From: Streptomyces sp. NBC_01689
GTDB taxonomy: Bacteria > Actinomycetota > Actinomycetes > Streptomycetales > Streptomycetaceae
NCBI RefSeq assembly: GCF_036250675.1
Contig: NZ_CP109592.1
Span: 5,828,001-5,892,000 of the forward strand
Reading direction: 5' to 3'
DNA length: 64,000 nt
The position numbers and the translations under genes are program-made. Below are positions 32,854 through 41,518 of the stretch, piece by piece; the stretch's first letter is position 1; every line of letters starts with the position of its first letter. Under the pieces are notes generated by a model. It saw only the letters and a list, made by a program, of their open reading frames with translations, made no database searches and was not told the origin of the DNA.

Positions 32854-32941
32854 GACTCCTCCTACGGGAATGGTTACCTGTAGCACCCCGAATGGGGTAA
32901 CGGTTACTGCATACTCCCGTACAGGCGGTAACATCGCAACC
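32854..32941. promoter_or_regulatory. Divergent promoter region with GGTTACC/GGTAAC repeats
   Basis: Four GTAAC/GTTAC-type half-sites occur, near 32871, 32896, 32903 and 32928. GGTTACCTGTA near 32870 and TACAGGCGGTAAC near 32920-32932 are approximately inverted, so a dimeric regulator could bridge both promoters. TAACAT at 32929-32934 ends seven bases before the CGNR start, suggesting a leaderless transcript for that gene. Confidence 0.4.
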
Positions 32942-33673
32942 ATGAACGACCGCGCCCCCGCGCCCGGCGGACTGGCCCTGATCCAGTCCCTGGTGAACAC
33001 CCTCGACCTCGAATCCGGCGCGGACCGCCTGGACACCGCCGAGGGCCGGGCGGCGTTCGGCCTCGCGCAGGGCGGCACGGAGGCGGCCCGCGAGCTGCGC
33101 GAGTCACTGCGCGCGGTGTGCCTGGCGCACGCCGACCATCCGCCGCACCGGGCGGTCACCCCGCTCGGCGAGCTGCTGGCCTCGGCACCCCTGTACCTCA
33201 CCGTGGACGCACACGACGGCGGCGCGGGCTTCGCCACCACGGGCCCGACCCCCACCGGCCCCGTCCCCGCAGGTCCTGCTCCTACCGGCCCTGTCTCCGC
33301 AGGCCCTACCGGTCCTGCTCCTACCGGCACTGTTCCTACCGGTCCTGTTCCCGCAGGTCCTGGAACGGCCGGCCCGGCTCCCGCGGCGCCCCTTCCCCCC
33401 ACCGCGGCCCCGCCGCCGACCGGCTCCGCCGCCCTCGCCGTACCCATGGCCCCCCTCGCTCCGTCGCCCGTCGCCGGGACACTCCTCGTCTCCCGGGTCG
33501 CCGCGGCCATCGCGCAGTCGCTCGTCGACGGCACCTGGACGCGGCTGAAGGCCTGCGAGGCGCCGACCTGCCACTGGGCGTACTACGACCGCTCTCCGGC
33601 CGGCCGGGGCCGCTGGTGCTCGATGTCGGTGTGCGGCGCGCGCGCCAAGATGCGCCGCTACCGCGCGAAGTAG
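32942..33673 (+). CDS. CGNR zinc-finger protein (ABATE domain) with Pro-Gly-Thr insert
   Basis: A 243-residue member of the CGNR family, thought to be DNA-binding stress regulators. The N-terminal ABATE region (ALIQSLVNTLDLESG to LRAVCLAHAD) and the C-terminal zinc finger (CEAPTCHWAYYDRSPAGRGRWCS, with a CGAR in place of CGNR) are present. Between them about 80 residues are low-complexity, with repeated GPVPAGP and PTGPAPTG. The ATG at 32942 is preferred over upstream in-frame ATGs. It is divergent from the VOC gene and may control it (inference). The insert makes it longer than the roughly 190 residues usual in the family. Confidence 0.82.
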   Translation: MNDRAPAPGGLALIQSLVNTLDLESGADRLDTAEGRAAFGLAQGGTEAARELRESLRAVCLAHADHPPHRAVTPLGELLASAPLYLTVDAHDGGAGFATTGPTPTGPVPAGPAPTGPVSAGPTGPAPTGTVPTGPVPAGPGTAGPAPAAPLPPTAAPPPTGSAALAVPMAPLAPSPVAGTLLVSRVAAAIAQSLVDGTWTRLKACEAPTCHWAYYDRSPAGRGRWCSMSVCGARAKMRRYRAK

Positions 33674-33740
33674 CCGACGGAGCCGTGCGAAGTGGGCCGA
33701 CCGGCCGCGCCGGTCGGCGGGACGGTGGAGAATGTGGGAC

Positions 33741-33781
33741 GACGCCGGTCCGGCCGACTGAGCCTCGGCCGGACCGGCGTC
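33741..33781. terminator. Bidirectional terminator
   Basis: A 17-bp perfect stem (33741-33757 with 33765-33781) has a seven-base loop and lies between the convergent CGNR gene and the minus-strand gene ending at 33803. Confidence 0.85.
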
Positions 33782-33802
33782 GCCCTGACGCCGCGCCGCG
33801 GG

Positions 33803-34450
33803 TCAGGTGACCAGCAGCCGGTTGAAGAACGAGCGGTAGTGGCGCAGCGCGAGGCGCAGGTTCTCGGTGTCCGCCTGCTCGCCCCGGTTCCACTGTCCTT
33901 CCAGTTCCTGTTTGTGGTCGGCGAAGGTGGCGGCGAGCCGCTGCATCACGTCCGCGACGAGCGCGTCGGCGGTGTGCACGGCCTCGCGCGGGTCGTCGAC
34001 GAACTGGCTCTGCACCTCCTGCCAGCGTGCGCGGAACGCCTCCTCGTCCTGCGGACCGAGGAGTTGGGGGACGTCGTCCTCGTCCCCGGCGCCGCCGTCC
34101 CGGTCGCCCGTCCCCGGCGCCCGGGTGCCGGTGGCCGCGGAGCGGTCGTCCGCGTCCGCGGTGTCGCGTCCGGCGTCATCGCGGCGGGTCTCGTCGCGCC
34201 CGGTGTCCTCGCGTCCGGTGTCCTCACGCCCGGTGTCGTCGAATCCGTCGTCGAACCCGGCGCCGTCGTCACGCTCCGGGGCGTCGCTCGGTGTGGCCGT
34301 GCTCTCGCCGGGGAACGTCGGCGCCTCGGGCGGCGGACCCGACGCGTCCCCGGTGTCCCGGTCACGCGGCCTGGCGAGATCGTCGGTGGACAGACCGCTC
34401 TCGGTGGCGGTGTCCGGCATGTCATGGCCTCGAGTGTCCTGGCGGTGCAT
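33803..34450 (-). CDS. Acidic protein of unknown function, paralogue of the next gene
   Basis: A 215-residue soluble protein. Residues 1-130 are disordered, rich in Asp, Gly, Arg and Thr, with three near-identical GREDT repeats. The last 80 residues are helical (RWQEVQSQFVDDPREAVHTA to LRLALRHYRSFFNRLL) and match the C-terminal half of the product of 34476-35033. The ATG at 34450 follows GGAGG closely; an ATG at 34420 is possible. It lies 25 bases after its paralogue, in one operon. The conserved helical module is typical of streptomycetes and has no function I can name. Confidence 0.7.
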   Translation of the reverse strand: MHRQDTRGHDMPDTATESGLSTDDLARPRDRDTGDASGPPPEAPTFPGESTATPSDAPERDDGAGFDDGFDDTGREDTGREDTGRDETRRDDAGRDTADADDRSAATGTRAPGTGDRDGGAGDEDDVPQLLGPQDEEAFRARWQEVQSQFVDDPREAVHTADALVADVMQRLAATFADHKQELEGQWNRGEQADTENLRLALRHYRSFFNRLLVT

Positions 34451-34475
34451 CACTCCTCCGTTCCGCCCGGGCCGG

Positions 34476-35033
34476 TCAGGCGCGGGCGTGGCGGCGTCGG
34501 CCGCCGTCGGAGAGCAGCTCGTCGAAGAGGGCGCGGTAGTGCACCATGGCCCCCCGCAGCTGCTCCGTCGTCGCCTGGTGCCGCATGCTGAGCCCGTCCA
34601 CGTCATGGGCGGCCCGGTAGTGCTCCAGGGTGCGGCCGTGCTCGACCGAGAGGTCCTTGAGCTGCTGCTCGAAGTCCTGGGTCGGATAGCCGCGTTCGTT
34701 CATCAGCGAGGTCACCAGACGGTCCGCGTCGTGCACGGCGCCCTCCGGGTGATCCACGAAGTCTTCCTGCACGACGGCCCAGTCGCGGGTGTAGCGGTCC
34801 TTGGCTCCGCTGTCCAGCGGCCTGATGTCCAGGGAATCGTGCCGCTTCTCGCGGGCCTTGAGTTCACGCTCGGCGGCCGAGCGGTTGTCGGCGCTCTCCA
34901 CCGTCCGCTCGTACTCCGGGCCGAAGCGCTCACGCAACTGCCGGCGCCGCATGATCTGTGAAGCCACCACCGCGATCAGAGCGATCACCACCACCACGGG
35001 AATGATGATGGCCAGAAGTGTTCCTGTTGACAT
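34476..35033 (-). CDS. Membrane-anchored helical protein of unknown function
   Basis: A 185-residue protein with one N-terminal TM helix (LLAIIIPVVVVIALIAVVAS) followed by a basic stretch, so the bulk is cytoplasmic. The C-terminal 110 residues (DWAVVQEDFVDHPEGAVHDA and onward, ending VHYRALFDELLSDG) share the module of the downstream gene. The ATG at 35033 has GAGGAGG nine bases upstream. It probably heads a two-gene operon. It may recruit the soluble paralogue to the membrane (inference). Confidence 0.75.
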   Translation of the reverse strand: MSTGTLLAIIIPVVVVIALIAVVASQIMRRRQLRERFGPEYERTVESADNRSAAERELKAREKRHDSLDIRPLDSGAKDRYTRDWAVVQEDFVDHPEGAVHDADRLVTSLMNERGYPTQDFEQQLKDLSVEHGRTLEHYRAAHDVDGLSMRHQATTEQLRGAMVHYRALFDELLSDGGRRRHARA

Positions 35034-35169
35034 GGGGCAGAGCCTCCTCGCCGGCGCCCGATGTGCGCCTCTTCCCGTCGGGTCCCCGCAGGCACCGGCT
35101 TGAAACGAGATGCGTGGAACACTCCCAATACGTGGAATCAGCGGTAAGCGCCGAACAGACCCTGTGTGA

Positions 35170-36459
35170 CTAAACGTGCCGTTCCGTGGCCGTGCGCGCC
35201 TCCGCCGCCAGTACGGGCGGGGCGCGCAGCGCGCCGAACACGGACCAGGCGACCGACACCATCGGAACGGCCACGACCGCGCCGATCACCCCGGCCAGGA
35301 CGCCGCCGCCGATGACGGAGAGGGCCACCACCACGGGGTGCAGCCGGACCGCCCAGCTGAGCACCAGCGGATGCAGCACATGACCCTCCAGCTGGCCCAC
35401 GACCACGATCAGGGCGAGCACCACGACGGCGATCACCGGACCCCGTGAGGCGAGGGCGACGACCGTGGCCACGGCCAGCGCGACGGGCGAGCCCACCAGC
35501 GGCACGAACGCGGCGAAGAACTCCAGCAGCATCAACGGCAGGGCCAGCGGCACACCCAGCAGATACAGCGCGACGCCCACCACGACGGCGTTGGTGGCGG
35601 CCACGATGATGATGCCGCGGGTGTAACCGGCGAACGTCCGCCAGGCCGCCCGCCCCGCGCGGTCCCACGGGTCCCGGACGCGTTCGGGCAGCAGCGCCTG
35701 GAACCAGTGCCAGAACCTCTCGCCGGAGTGGATGAAGAAGAGGGAGCAGAAGAGCGCGAGCACGGCCCCGGTCAGCACCTCGAGCAGTCGCCCGGCGCCG
35801 CTGAGCGCGCTGCTGAGCAGCGCCGAACGGTGTTCCGAGAGATACCTGGTCACCCTGGACTGGAGGTTCGCCAGCGCCTTGTGGTCCAGATGGAAGGGAG
35901 AACCCTCCAGCCACCGCTCGATCCGTCCGACGCCGCCGGCGAACTCCTGGCCCAGCCGGTCCGATTCACCCGCGACCAGACTGCCGATCAGGGAGAGCAG
36001 CCCGAGGAACAGGACCACGCTCCCCACCAGGCTCAGCGCGGTCGCCGGACCCCGGGGCAGCCACCGGGACAGCAGATTGGCCGCCGGTCGCAGCACCGAG
36101 GTCACCACCAGCGCCAGGAACAGCGCGACGGCGACCAGTTGCAGCCGTCCCAGGATCTTGAAACACGCGTACGCGGCCGCCCCCAGCACGAGCAGGCGCC
36201 AGGCGTACGCGGAGGCCGTCCGCAGCCCGCTGTTCACGGTCACCGGGACCCCGTCGCCCCACGCCGCCGCCCCGGCCGCACGGACCCTGGCGGTCGCGCG
36301 CGCGCCGCGGGCGGGCCGGTTCCCCCGTACGACGTACCGCGTCCGGCGTCCGCCGCGCCCGGCGCCGTCTCCCGCGTCCGGAGCGGCTCCCGGGTCCGCG
36401 CCCGGACCGGTCCGGTGCGTTCCCGGCCGTCCGTGCCCACGGCGTGATCCGTCGGTCAC
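35170..36459 (-). CDS. AI-2E family transporter (PerM/TqsA-like)
   Basis: A 429-residue polytopic membrane protein. From about residue 80 it shows the UPF0118/AI-2E layout: four helices, a large soluble loop (DRLGQEFAGGVGRIERWLEG to SALSGAGRLLEVL), then four more with the family motif GHVLHPLVLSWAVRLHPVV. The first 75 residues are Arg/Gly/Ala-rich and disordered. The GTG at 36459 is a best guess; upstream in-frame sequence has no better site. These proteins export small molecules or act as antiporters, and AI-2 transport should not be assumed here. Confidence 0.85.
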   Translation of the reverse strand: MTDGSRRGHGRPGTHRTGPGADPGAAPDAGDGAGRGGRRTRYVVRGNRPARGARATARVRAAGAAAWGDGVPVTVNSGLRTASAYAWRLLVLGAAAYACFKILGRLQLVAVALFLALVVTSVLRPAANLLSRWLPRGPATALSLVGSVVLFLGLLSLIGSLVAGESDRLGQEFAGGVGRIERWLEGSPFHLDHKALANLQSRVTRYLSEHRSALLSSALSGAGRLLEVLTGAVLALFCSLFFIHSGERFWHWFQALLPERVRDPWDRAGRAAWRTFAGYTRGIIIVAATNAVVVGVALYLLGVPLALPLMLLEFFAAFVPLVGSPVALAVATVVALASRGPVIAVVVLALIVVVGQLEGHVLHPLVLSWAVRLHPVVVALSVIGGGVLAGVIGAVVAVPMVSVAWSVFGALRAPPVLAAEARTATERHV

Positions 36460-36756
36460 CCGTACGTCACCGCCCTCCGCCGTCGGGACCGGACAGGCGT
36501 GCCGCCGGGGAGGCGCCTGCGGTCGACGCCGTGGCTTCGATGACCGGGCCGCAACGGGACAGATCGAACACAAGGGGCGTCAGGGACAGCCTGGGGTCCC
36601 GGGAGGAGGGGTCGCAAGCCGGGACGGGCGGCCGGGTCAGACGCGGACGCCGGTCGTCACACGCGGGACGCCACGCGCCGTACGTCATGGATCAGCCGCC
36701 GGCCGTCAGGCATCGAGCGTCAGCCGCCGGCCGCCAGGCGTCTCCGACGTGGTGGG
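36460..36756. other. Intergenic region with a short direct repeat
   Basis: No gene seen in these 297 bases. Near-identical 19-20 base segments at 36692 and 36720 form a direct repeat with a 28-base period, close to the 3' end of the UDP-glucose dehydrogenase gene. The promoter of the AI-2E gene should lie in 36470-36560. Confidence 0.45.
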
Positions 36757-38100
36757 TCAGGCGGTGGGGCGGCCCATCGCCCGGTACGTCCAGCCCGCCC
36801 GGCGCCACAGCGCCGGGTCGAGGGCGTTGCGTCCGTCGAGGATCACACGGGCGGTGGCCACCTCGCCCAGGGCCGCGGGGTCCAGCTCACGGAACTCGCG
36901 CCACTCGGTGAGGTGCAGGACGACATCGGCCCCGCGCACCGCGCCGGCCGCCGAGTCGGCGTACCCGAGGGTCGGGAAGAGCCGCCGGGCGTTGTCCATG
37001 CCCTTGGGGTCGTAGACGGTGACCTGCCCGCCCTGGAGGTGGATCTGCCCGGCGACGTTCAGTGCCGGGGAGTCCCGTACGTCGTCGGAGTCGGGCTTGA
37101 AGGTCGCGCCGAGCACGGCGACCCGCTTGCCGAGGAACGAACCGCCGCCGAGCGCCTCGCGGGCCATCTCTACCATCTGGCCGCGCCGCCTCATGTTGAT
37201 GGAGTCGATCTCGCGCAGGAAGGTCAGCGCCTGGTCCGCGCCCAGCTCCCCGGCGCGCGCCATGAAGGCCCGGATGTCCTTGGGCAGACAGCCGCCCCCG
37301 AAGCCGATCCCGGCCCGCAGGAACTTCTTGCCGATCCGCTCGTCGTGTCCTATGGCCTCGGCCAGCATGGCGACGTCACCGCCGGCCGCCTCGCAGACCT
37401 CGGCCATGGCGTTGATGAAGGAGATCTTGGTGGCGAGGAAGGAGTTCGCGGAGGTCTTCACCAGCTCGGCGGTCGGGAAGTCGGTGACCACGAAGGGCGA
37501 GCCCTCGGCGACCGGCGTCGTGTACACCTCGCGCAGCAGCTTCTCCGACCGCTCGGTGCGGACGCCCACCACGATCCGGTCGGGGTGCAGCGTGTCCTGC
37601 ACGGCGAAACCCTCGCGCAGGAACTCCGGGTTCCAGGCGAGCTCGGCGTCCTCGCCGGCGGGGGACAGCTCGGCGAGCGTCCGCGCCAGCCGCTCCGCGG
37701 AGCCCACGGGAACCGTGGACTTGCCGACGACGAGGGCGGGTCCCCTCAGGTGCGGGGCGAGGGACTCGAAGGCCGCGTCGACGTACGACATGTCGCACGC
37801 GTACTCGCCGTGCTTCTGCGGGGTGTTCACGCAGACGAAGTGGACGTCGCCGAACTCCCCGACCTCGGCCCAGTCCATGGTGAAACGCAGGCGCCCGGTG
37901 GAGCCCTCGATGCCCGCCACGTGCTTGCGCAGCAGCTCCTCCAGGCCCGGTTCGTACATCGGGACCTCGCCCCGCTGCAGCATCTCGATCTTCTCGGGGA
38001 CGACGTCGAGACCCAGCACCTCGAAGCCGAGTTCGGCCATGGCCGCGGCGTGGGTGGCGCCGAGATAGCCGGTGCCGATCACGGTGATCTTGAGGGCCAT
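36757..38100 (-). CDS. UDP-glucose 6-dehydrogenase
   Basis: Oxidises UDP-glucose to UDP-glucuronate with two NAD+. The 447-residue protein has the Rossmann motif ITVIGTGYLGATHAAAMAE, the catalytic cysteine in GFGGGCLPKDIRAFM, and the C-terminal UDP-binding domain (VAVLGATFKPDSDDVRDSPA). Gene symbols ugd and tuaD are both in use for this family. The ATG at 38100 has AGGAG upstream. It is monocistronic. UDP-glucuronate feeds cell-wall or exopolysaccharide synthesis, which fits the cell-envelope genes to the right. Confidence 0.95.
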   Translation of the reverse strand: MALKITVIGTGYLGATHAAAMAELGFEVLGLDVVPEKIEMLQRGEVPMYEPGLEELLRKHVAGIEGSTGRLRFTMDWAEVGEFGDVHFVCVNTPQKHGEYACDMSYVDAAFESLAPHLRGPALVVGKSTVPVGSAERLARTLAELSPAGEDAELAWNPEFLREGFAVQDTLHPDRIVVGVRTERSEKLLREVYTTPVAEGSPFVVTDFPTAELVKTSANSFLATKISFINAMAEVCEAAGGDVAMLAEAIGHDERIGKKFLRAGIGFGGGCLPKDIRAFMARAGELGADQALTFLREIDSINMRRRGQMVEMAREALGGGSFLGKRVAVLGATFKPDSDDVRDSPALNVAGQIHLQGGQVTVYDPKGMDNARRLFPTLGYADSAAGAVRGADVVLHLTEWREFRELDPAALGEVATARVILDGRNALDPALWRRAGWTYRAMGRPTA

Positions 38101-38236
38101 GCGTGCTCCTGGGGTATACGGCCGTGGGTGCGCTGCCCGAGCATAGTCGGGGCATGACGGGGCCCCTCGTCGGGCAGGTTTCCCGCTGTCGCCAAGCTCA
38201 CGTACCCCTCCCGTGGGCGGGCCCCTAAAATTTGGG

Positions 38237-38250
38237 TTACTTAACGGTAA
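38237..38250. promoter_or_regulatory. AT-rich element before the acyl-CoA dehydrogenase gene
   Basis: TTAC - six bases - GTAA (38237-38250) is a short inverted repeat inside an AT-rich island 27 bases before the TTG start. It could be an operator for a TetR-type fatty-acid regulator, but this is only positional reasoning. Confidence 0.3.
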
Positions 38251-38276
38251 TTAGCGTCTTTGGAGCGTGAGAGACC

Positions 38277-39434
38277 TTGGCCGGATCGGCTGATTTCGAC
38301 CTGTACCGCCCGTCCGAGGAGCACGACATGCTCCGAGACGCGATCCGTTCGCTGGCCGAGGCGAAGATCGCCCCGTACGCGGCCGTGGTGGACGAGGAAG
38401 CCCGTTTCCCGCGGGAGGCCCTGGACGCCCTGGTCTCCTCCGACCTGCACGCCGTGCACGTACCGGAGAACTACGGCGGCGCGGGCGCCGACGCGCTCGC
38501 GACCGTGATCGTGATCGAGGAGGTGGCGCGGGTGTGCGCCAGCTCCTCCCTCATCCCGGCCGTGAACAAGCTGGGTTCGCTCCCGGTGATCCTCTCCGGC
38601 TCCGAGGCCCTCAAGCAGAAGTACCTGGCGCCGCTGGCGGCGGGCGACGGCATGTTCTCGTACTGCCTCTCCGAGCCGGACGCGGGCTCGGACGCGGCGG
38701 GCATGAAGACGAAGGCGGTCCGTGACGGCGACTCCTACGTCCTCAACGGCGTGAAGCGCTGGATCACCAACGCGGGCGAGTCCGAGTACTACACGGTGAT
38801 GGCCGTCACCGATCCCACGAAGCGCTCCAAGGGCATATCGGCCTTCGTCGTCGAGAAGTCGGACGAGGGTGTCTCCTTCGGCGCCCCGGAGAAGAAGCTC
38901 GGCATCAAGGGCAGCCCGACCCGCGAGGTCTACCTCGACAACGTCCGCATCCCCGCGGACCGCATGATCGGCGAGGAGGGCACCGGCTTCGCCACCGCGA
39001 TGAAGACCCTGGACCACACCCGCATCACGATCGCGGCGCAGGCGCTCGGCATCGCCCAGGGCGCGCTGGACTACGCCAAGGGCTACGTCCGCGAGCGCAA
39101 GCAGTTCGGCAAGCCGATCGCCGATTTCCAGGGCATCCAGTTCATGCTCGCCGACATGGCCATGAAGATCGAGGCGGCCCGCCAGCTGACGTACGCGGCC
39201 GCCGCCAAGTCCGAGCGCGGCGACGCCGACCTGACCTTCCAGGGCGCGGCGGCCAAGTGCTTCGCCTCCGACGTCGCCATGGAGGTCACCACGGACGCCG
39301 TCCAGCTGCTCGGCGGCTACGGCTACACCCGTGACTACCCGGTCGAGCGCATGATGCGCGACGCCAAGATCACGCAGATTTATGAAGGCACGAACCAAGT
39401 CCAGCGGATCGTGATGGCCAGGAACCTGCCGTGA
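38277..39434 (+). CDS. Acyl-CoA dehydrogenase
   Basis: A 385-residue FAD enzyme that introduces the alpha-beta double bond in acyl-CoA. Signature motifs are present: YCLSEPDAGSDAAGMKT, the RWITNAGESEYYTVM strand, and the C-terminal QIYEGTNQVQRIVMARNL with the catalytic glutamate. A TTG at 38277 is taken as start because GGAG lies 11 bases before it and the reading begins at the usual N-terminus; no ATG is suitable. The gene stands alone. The acyl chain preference cannot be read. Confidence 0.93.
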   Translation: MAGSADFDLYRPSEEHDMLRDAIRSLAEAKIAPYAAVVDEEARFPREALDALVSSDLHAVHVPENYGGAGADALATVIVIEEVARVCASSSLIPAVNKLGSLPVILSGSEALKQKYLAPLAAGDGMFSYCLSEPDAGSDAAGMKTKAVRDGDSYVLNGVKRWITNAGESEYYTVMAVTDPTKRSKGISAFVVEKSDEGVSFGAPEKKLGIKGSPTREVYLDNVRIPADRMIGEEGTGFATAMKTLDHTRITIAAQALGIAQGALDYAKGYVRERKQFGKPIADFQGIQFMLADMAMKIEAARQLTYAAAAKSERGDADLTFQGAAAKCFASDVAMEVTTDAVQLLGGYGYTRDYPVERMMRDAKITQIYEGTNQVQRIVMARNLP

Positions 39435-39458
39435 ACACGATCTGACCTCGCGCGTCCC

Positions 39459-39495
39459 GTCGCCCGCCGTTCCCTCCCGGGACGGGGGGCGACGC
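39459..39495. terminator. Possible terminator between convergent genes
   Basis: CGTCGCCC at 39459-39466 pairs with GGGCGACG at 39488-39495, with a further inner C/G pairing. It lies between the acyl-CoA dehydrogenase gene and the ABC permease gene ending at 39546. Confidence 0.45.
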
Positions 39496-39545
39496 CCGTG
39501 CGTCCCGTCGGCCCGTGACCCGCGCCGCGGTGCGCGGTCGGCGGA

Positions 39546-40811
39546 TCACTGCCGCAGGGCCTCCAGTGGCTCGATGCGGGCGGCCCGCAGCGCGGGGTAG
39601 AGACCGGCCAGCAGACCGACGACGGATCCCACGAGCGGCGCAGGCAGGACGGTCAGGGGGTCCACGATGGCCGTCCAGTGCTGGATCAGGGCGACCACGA
39701 CCACCGTGCAGACGCCGATCGCCGTGCCGATCAGGCCGCCGAGCGTGCCCAGCGTGGTGGACTCGGTCAGGAACTGGGCCGCGATGTGCCGTGGACGGGC
39801 GCCCAGGGAGCGGCGGAGGCCGATCTCGCCCGTGCGTTCCAGGATCGCCACCAGCGTGGTGTTGGCGATGCCCAGCGCGCCGATCACCAGACAGATCGCC
39901 GCCAGCAGGAGGAACAGGCCGGAGAGGGACGTGTTCACGGAATCGCGCAGGGCGTGCGGGTCGGGCGGCGCAGCGGCGTGCAGCAGGCGTGGGTGTTCGG
40001 GGAGCAGCGCGATCGGGGCCTGCCGGGCGAGGAGCCGAGCCGCGCCGACCCGGGTCTGAATGATCATCTCGGCGGGCTGCTCTGCCGGCGGACCGAAGGC
40101 CTTGAGCGCCGTGGTGGTCGGGAGCATCGCGCCCATCAGGGCTTCCGGCTTGCGCTGCGCGTCGGAGATGATGCCGACGACCGTGTAGGCGCTGTCGTCG
40201 ATGAAGACCACAGGCTGGTTGTCCAGCCGTGTGATGCCCAGGACGCGCGCGGCGCCCGCGCCCAGCACGCAGACCGGCTCGGCCCGCCGTTCGTGGAAGC
40301 GGTTGTAGAGGGTGCCCGCCCGGAGGGTCGGTTGGATCGCCTTCAGAGCCCCCGGGGTCGCCGCGAACACCGTGACCCCGGTGCTGGGGCTGTCGGTCGG
40401 GGGAAGCGGCTGGGTGCCGATCCTCGGGTTGTGCAGCGGGGCGTCCCACCATACGCCCGCCGCCAGCACCCCGTTGAGCCGCTGGATCCTCTCGTCGGAG
40501 TCCGCAGGGAAGTGGACCGCGGGGCTTTCGCCGGACTTGGGCGTCACGTCGTCCACGGTCACCGTGGTGGCGCGCAGCACGTCGAACGACGCGCTGATCT
40601 GGCCGGCCGCCGTCGACGTCAGGCCAAGTACGGCGACGAAGGCCCCCACTCCGAGCACCGTGCCCAGCATGGTGAGCACGGAACGGCCCGGGCGCTGGAC
40701 CAGGCCGGCCAGGGACTCGGCGAACATGTCCCGGACGAGGAGGCGGGACGGGGGAGCCGGAGCCGGGTTCCGGCCACGGCGCAGCAGGTCGCGGACGCGG
40801 TCCGCCCTCAC
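39546..40811 (-). CDS. MacB-type ABC transporter permease (FtsX family)
   Basis: A 421-residue permease with the MacB plan: one N-terminal TM helix (GRSVLTMLGTVLGVGAFVAVLG), a periplasmic-type domain of about 200 residues (from TVTVDDVTPKSG), then three C-terminal helices in the FtsX domain (SGLFLLLAAICLVIGALGIA onward) ending LYPALRAARIEPLEALRQ. The GTG at 40811 overlaps the ATPase stop. It works with the ATPase and fusion protein upstream. Transporters of this type export peptides or give resistance to cell-wall-active compounds. The substrate is unknown. Confidence 0.9.
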   Translation of the reverse strand: MRADRVRDLLRRGRNPAPAPPSRLLVRDMFAESLAGLVQRPGRSVLTMLGTVLGVGAFVAVLGLTSTAAGQISASFDVLRATTVTVDDVTPKSGESPAVHFPADSDERIQRLNGVLAAGVWWDAPLHNPRIGTQPLPPTDSPSTGVTVFAATPGALKAIQPTLRAGTLYNRFHERRAEPVCVLGAGAARVLGITRLDNQPVVFIDDSAYTVVGIISDAQRKPEALMGAMLPTTTALKAFGPPAEQPAEMIIQTRVGAARLLARQAPIALLPEHPRLLHAAAPPDPHALRDSVNTSLSGLFLLLAAICLVIGALGIANTTLVAILERTGEIGLRRSLGARPRHIAAQFLTESTTLGTLGGLIGTAIGVCTVVVVALIQHWTAIVDPLTVLPAPLVGSVVGLLAGLYPALRAARIEPLEALRQ

Positions 40812-41518
40812 GCGGCGGGCCGCCGTCCGGTGTCGGTGAGGATGCGGCCGTCCCGGATGGTCAGTACCCGCCGGGCGCGTTCGGCCACGGCGGGATCATG
40901 GGTGATGACCACCACGGTGAGTCCCGCCGCGTGGAGTTCTTCGAGCAGGGTCATGACGTGCCCCGAGGTGGCGGAGTCGAGGTTGCCGGTGGGTTCGTCG
41001 CAGAGGACCAGTTCGGGACGGTTGACCAACGCGCGGGCGATCGCGACCCGTTGACGCTCACCGCCGGACATGGTGGGCGGCAGCGCGTCGAGCCGGTGGC
41101 CGAGTCCCACGGTGCGCAGGGCCTGTGCCGCCCGGTCGTCGCGGGCGCCCCGATTCGTGGTGACGTACAGCTGGGCCAGCGCGACGTTCTCCGTGGCCGT
41201 GCGGTGGGACAGCAGGTGGAAAGACTGGAAGACGAAGCCGACCCTGCGGCCGCGCAGGGCCGTGCGCTCCCGTTCGCGGAGGGAGGACACGTCGGTGCCG
41301 GCGAAGTCGTAGCGGCCCGTGGACGGCCGGTCCAGCATGCCGATGAGGTTGAGCAGGGTGGACTTGCCGGAACCCGAGGGACCGACCACGGCCACGAAGT
41401 CGCCGCGCGCGATGTCGAGGTCTGTGGGGTGCAGGGCGTGGACCGCGACCGCGCCCGGGTACGTCTTGGCGACGCCCCGCAGCCGGATCACGGGTGCGGA
41501 GGGGGTCGGTTCGCTCAC
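40808..41518 (-). CDS. MacB/LolD-type ABC transporter ATPase
   Basis: A 236-residue ATPase with Walker A (VGPSGSGKSTLLNLIG), signature (TMSGGERQRVAIARALV), Walker B (LVLCDEPTGNLDSATSG) and the switch histidine (VITHD). The LNLIG and DEPTGNLD wording is that of the MacB/LolD group. GTGA overlaps on both sides (41518-41515 and 40811-40808) couple it to the fusion protein and the permease. Confidence 0.94.
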   Translation of the reverse strand: MSEPTPSAPVIRLRGVAKTYPGAVAVHALHPTDLDIARGDFVAVVGPSGSGKSTLLNLIGMLDRPSTGRYDFAGTDVSSLRERERTALRGRRVGFVFQSFHLLSHRTATENVALAQLYVTTNRGARDDRAAQALRTVGLGHRLDALPPTMSGGERQRVAIARALVNRPELVLCDEPTGNLDSATSGHVMTLLEELHAAGLTVVVITHDPAVAERARRVLTIRDGRILTDTGRRPAA

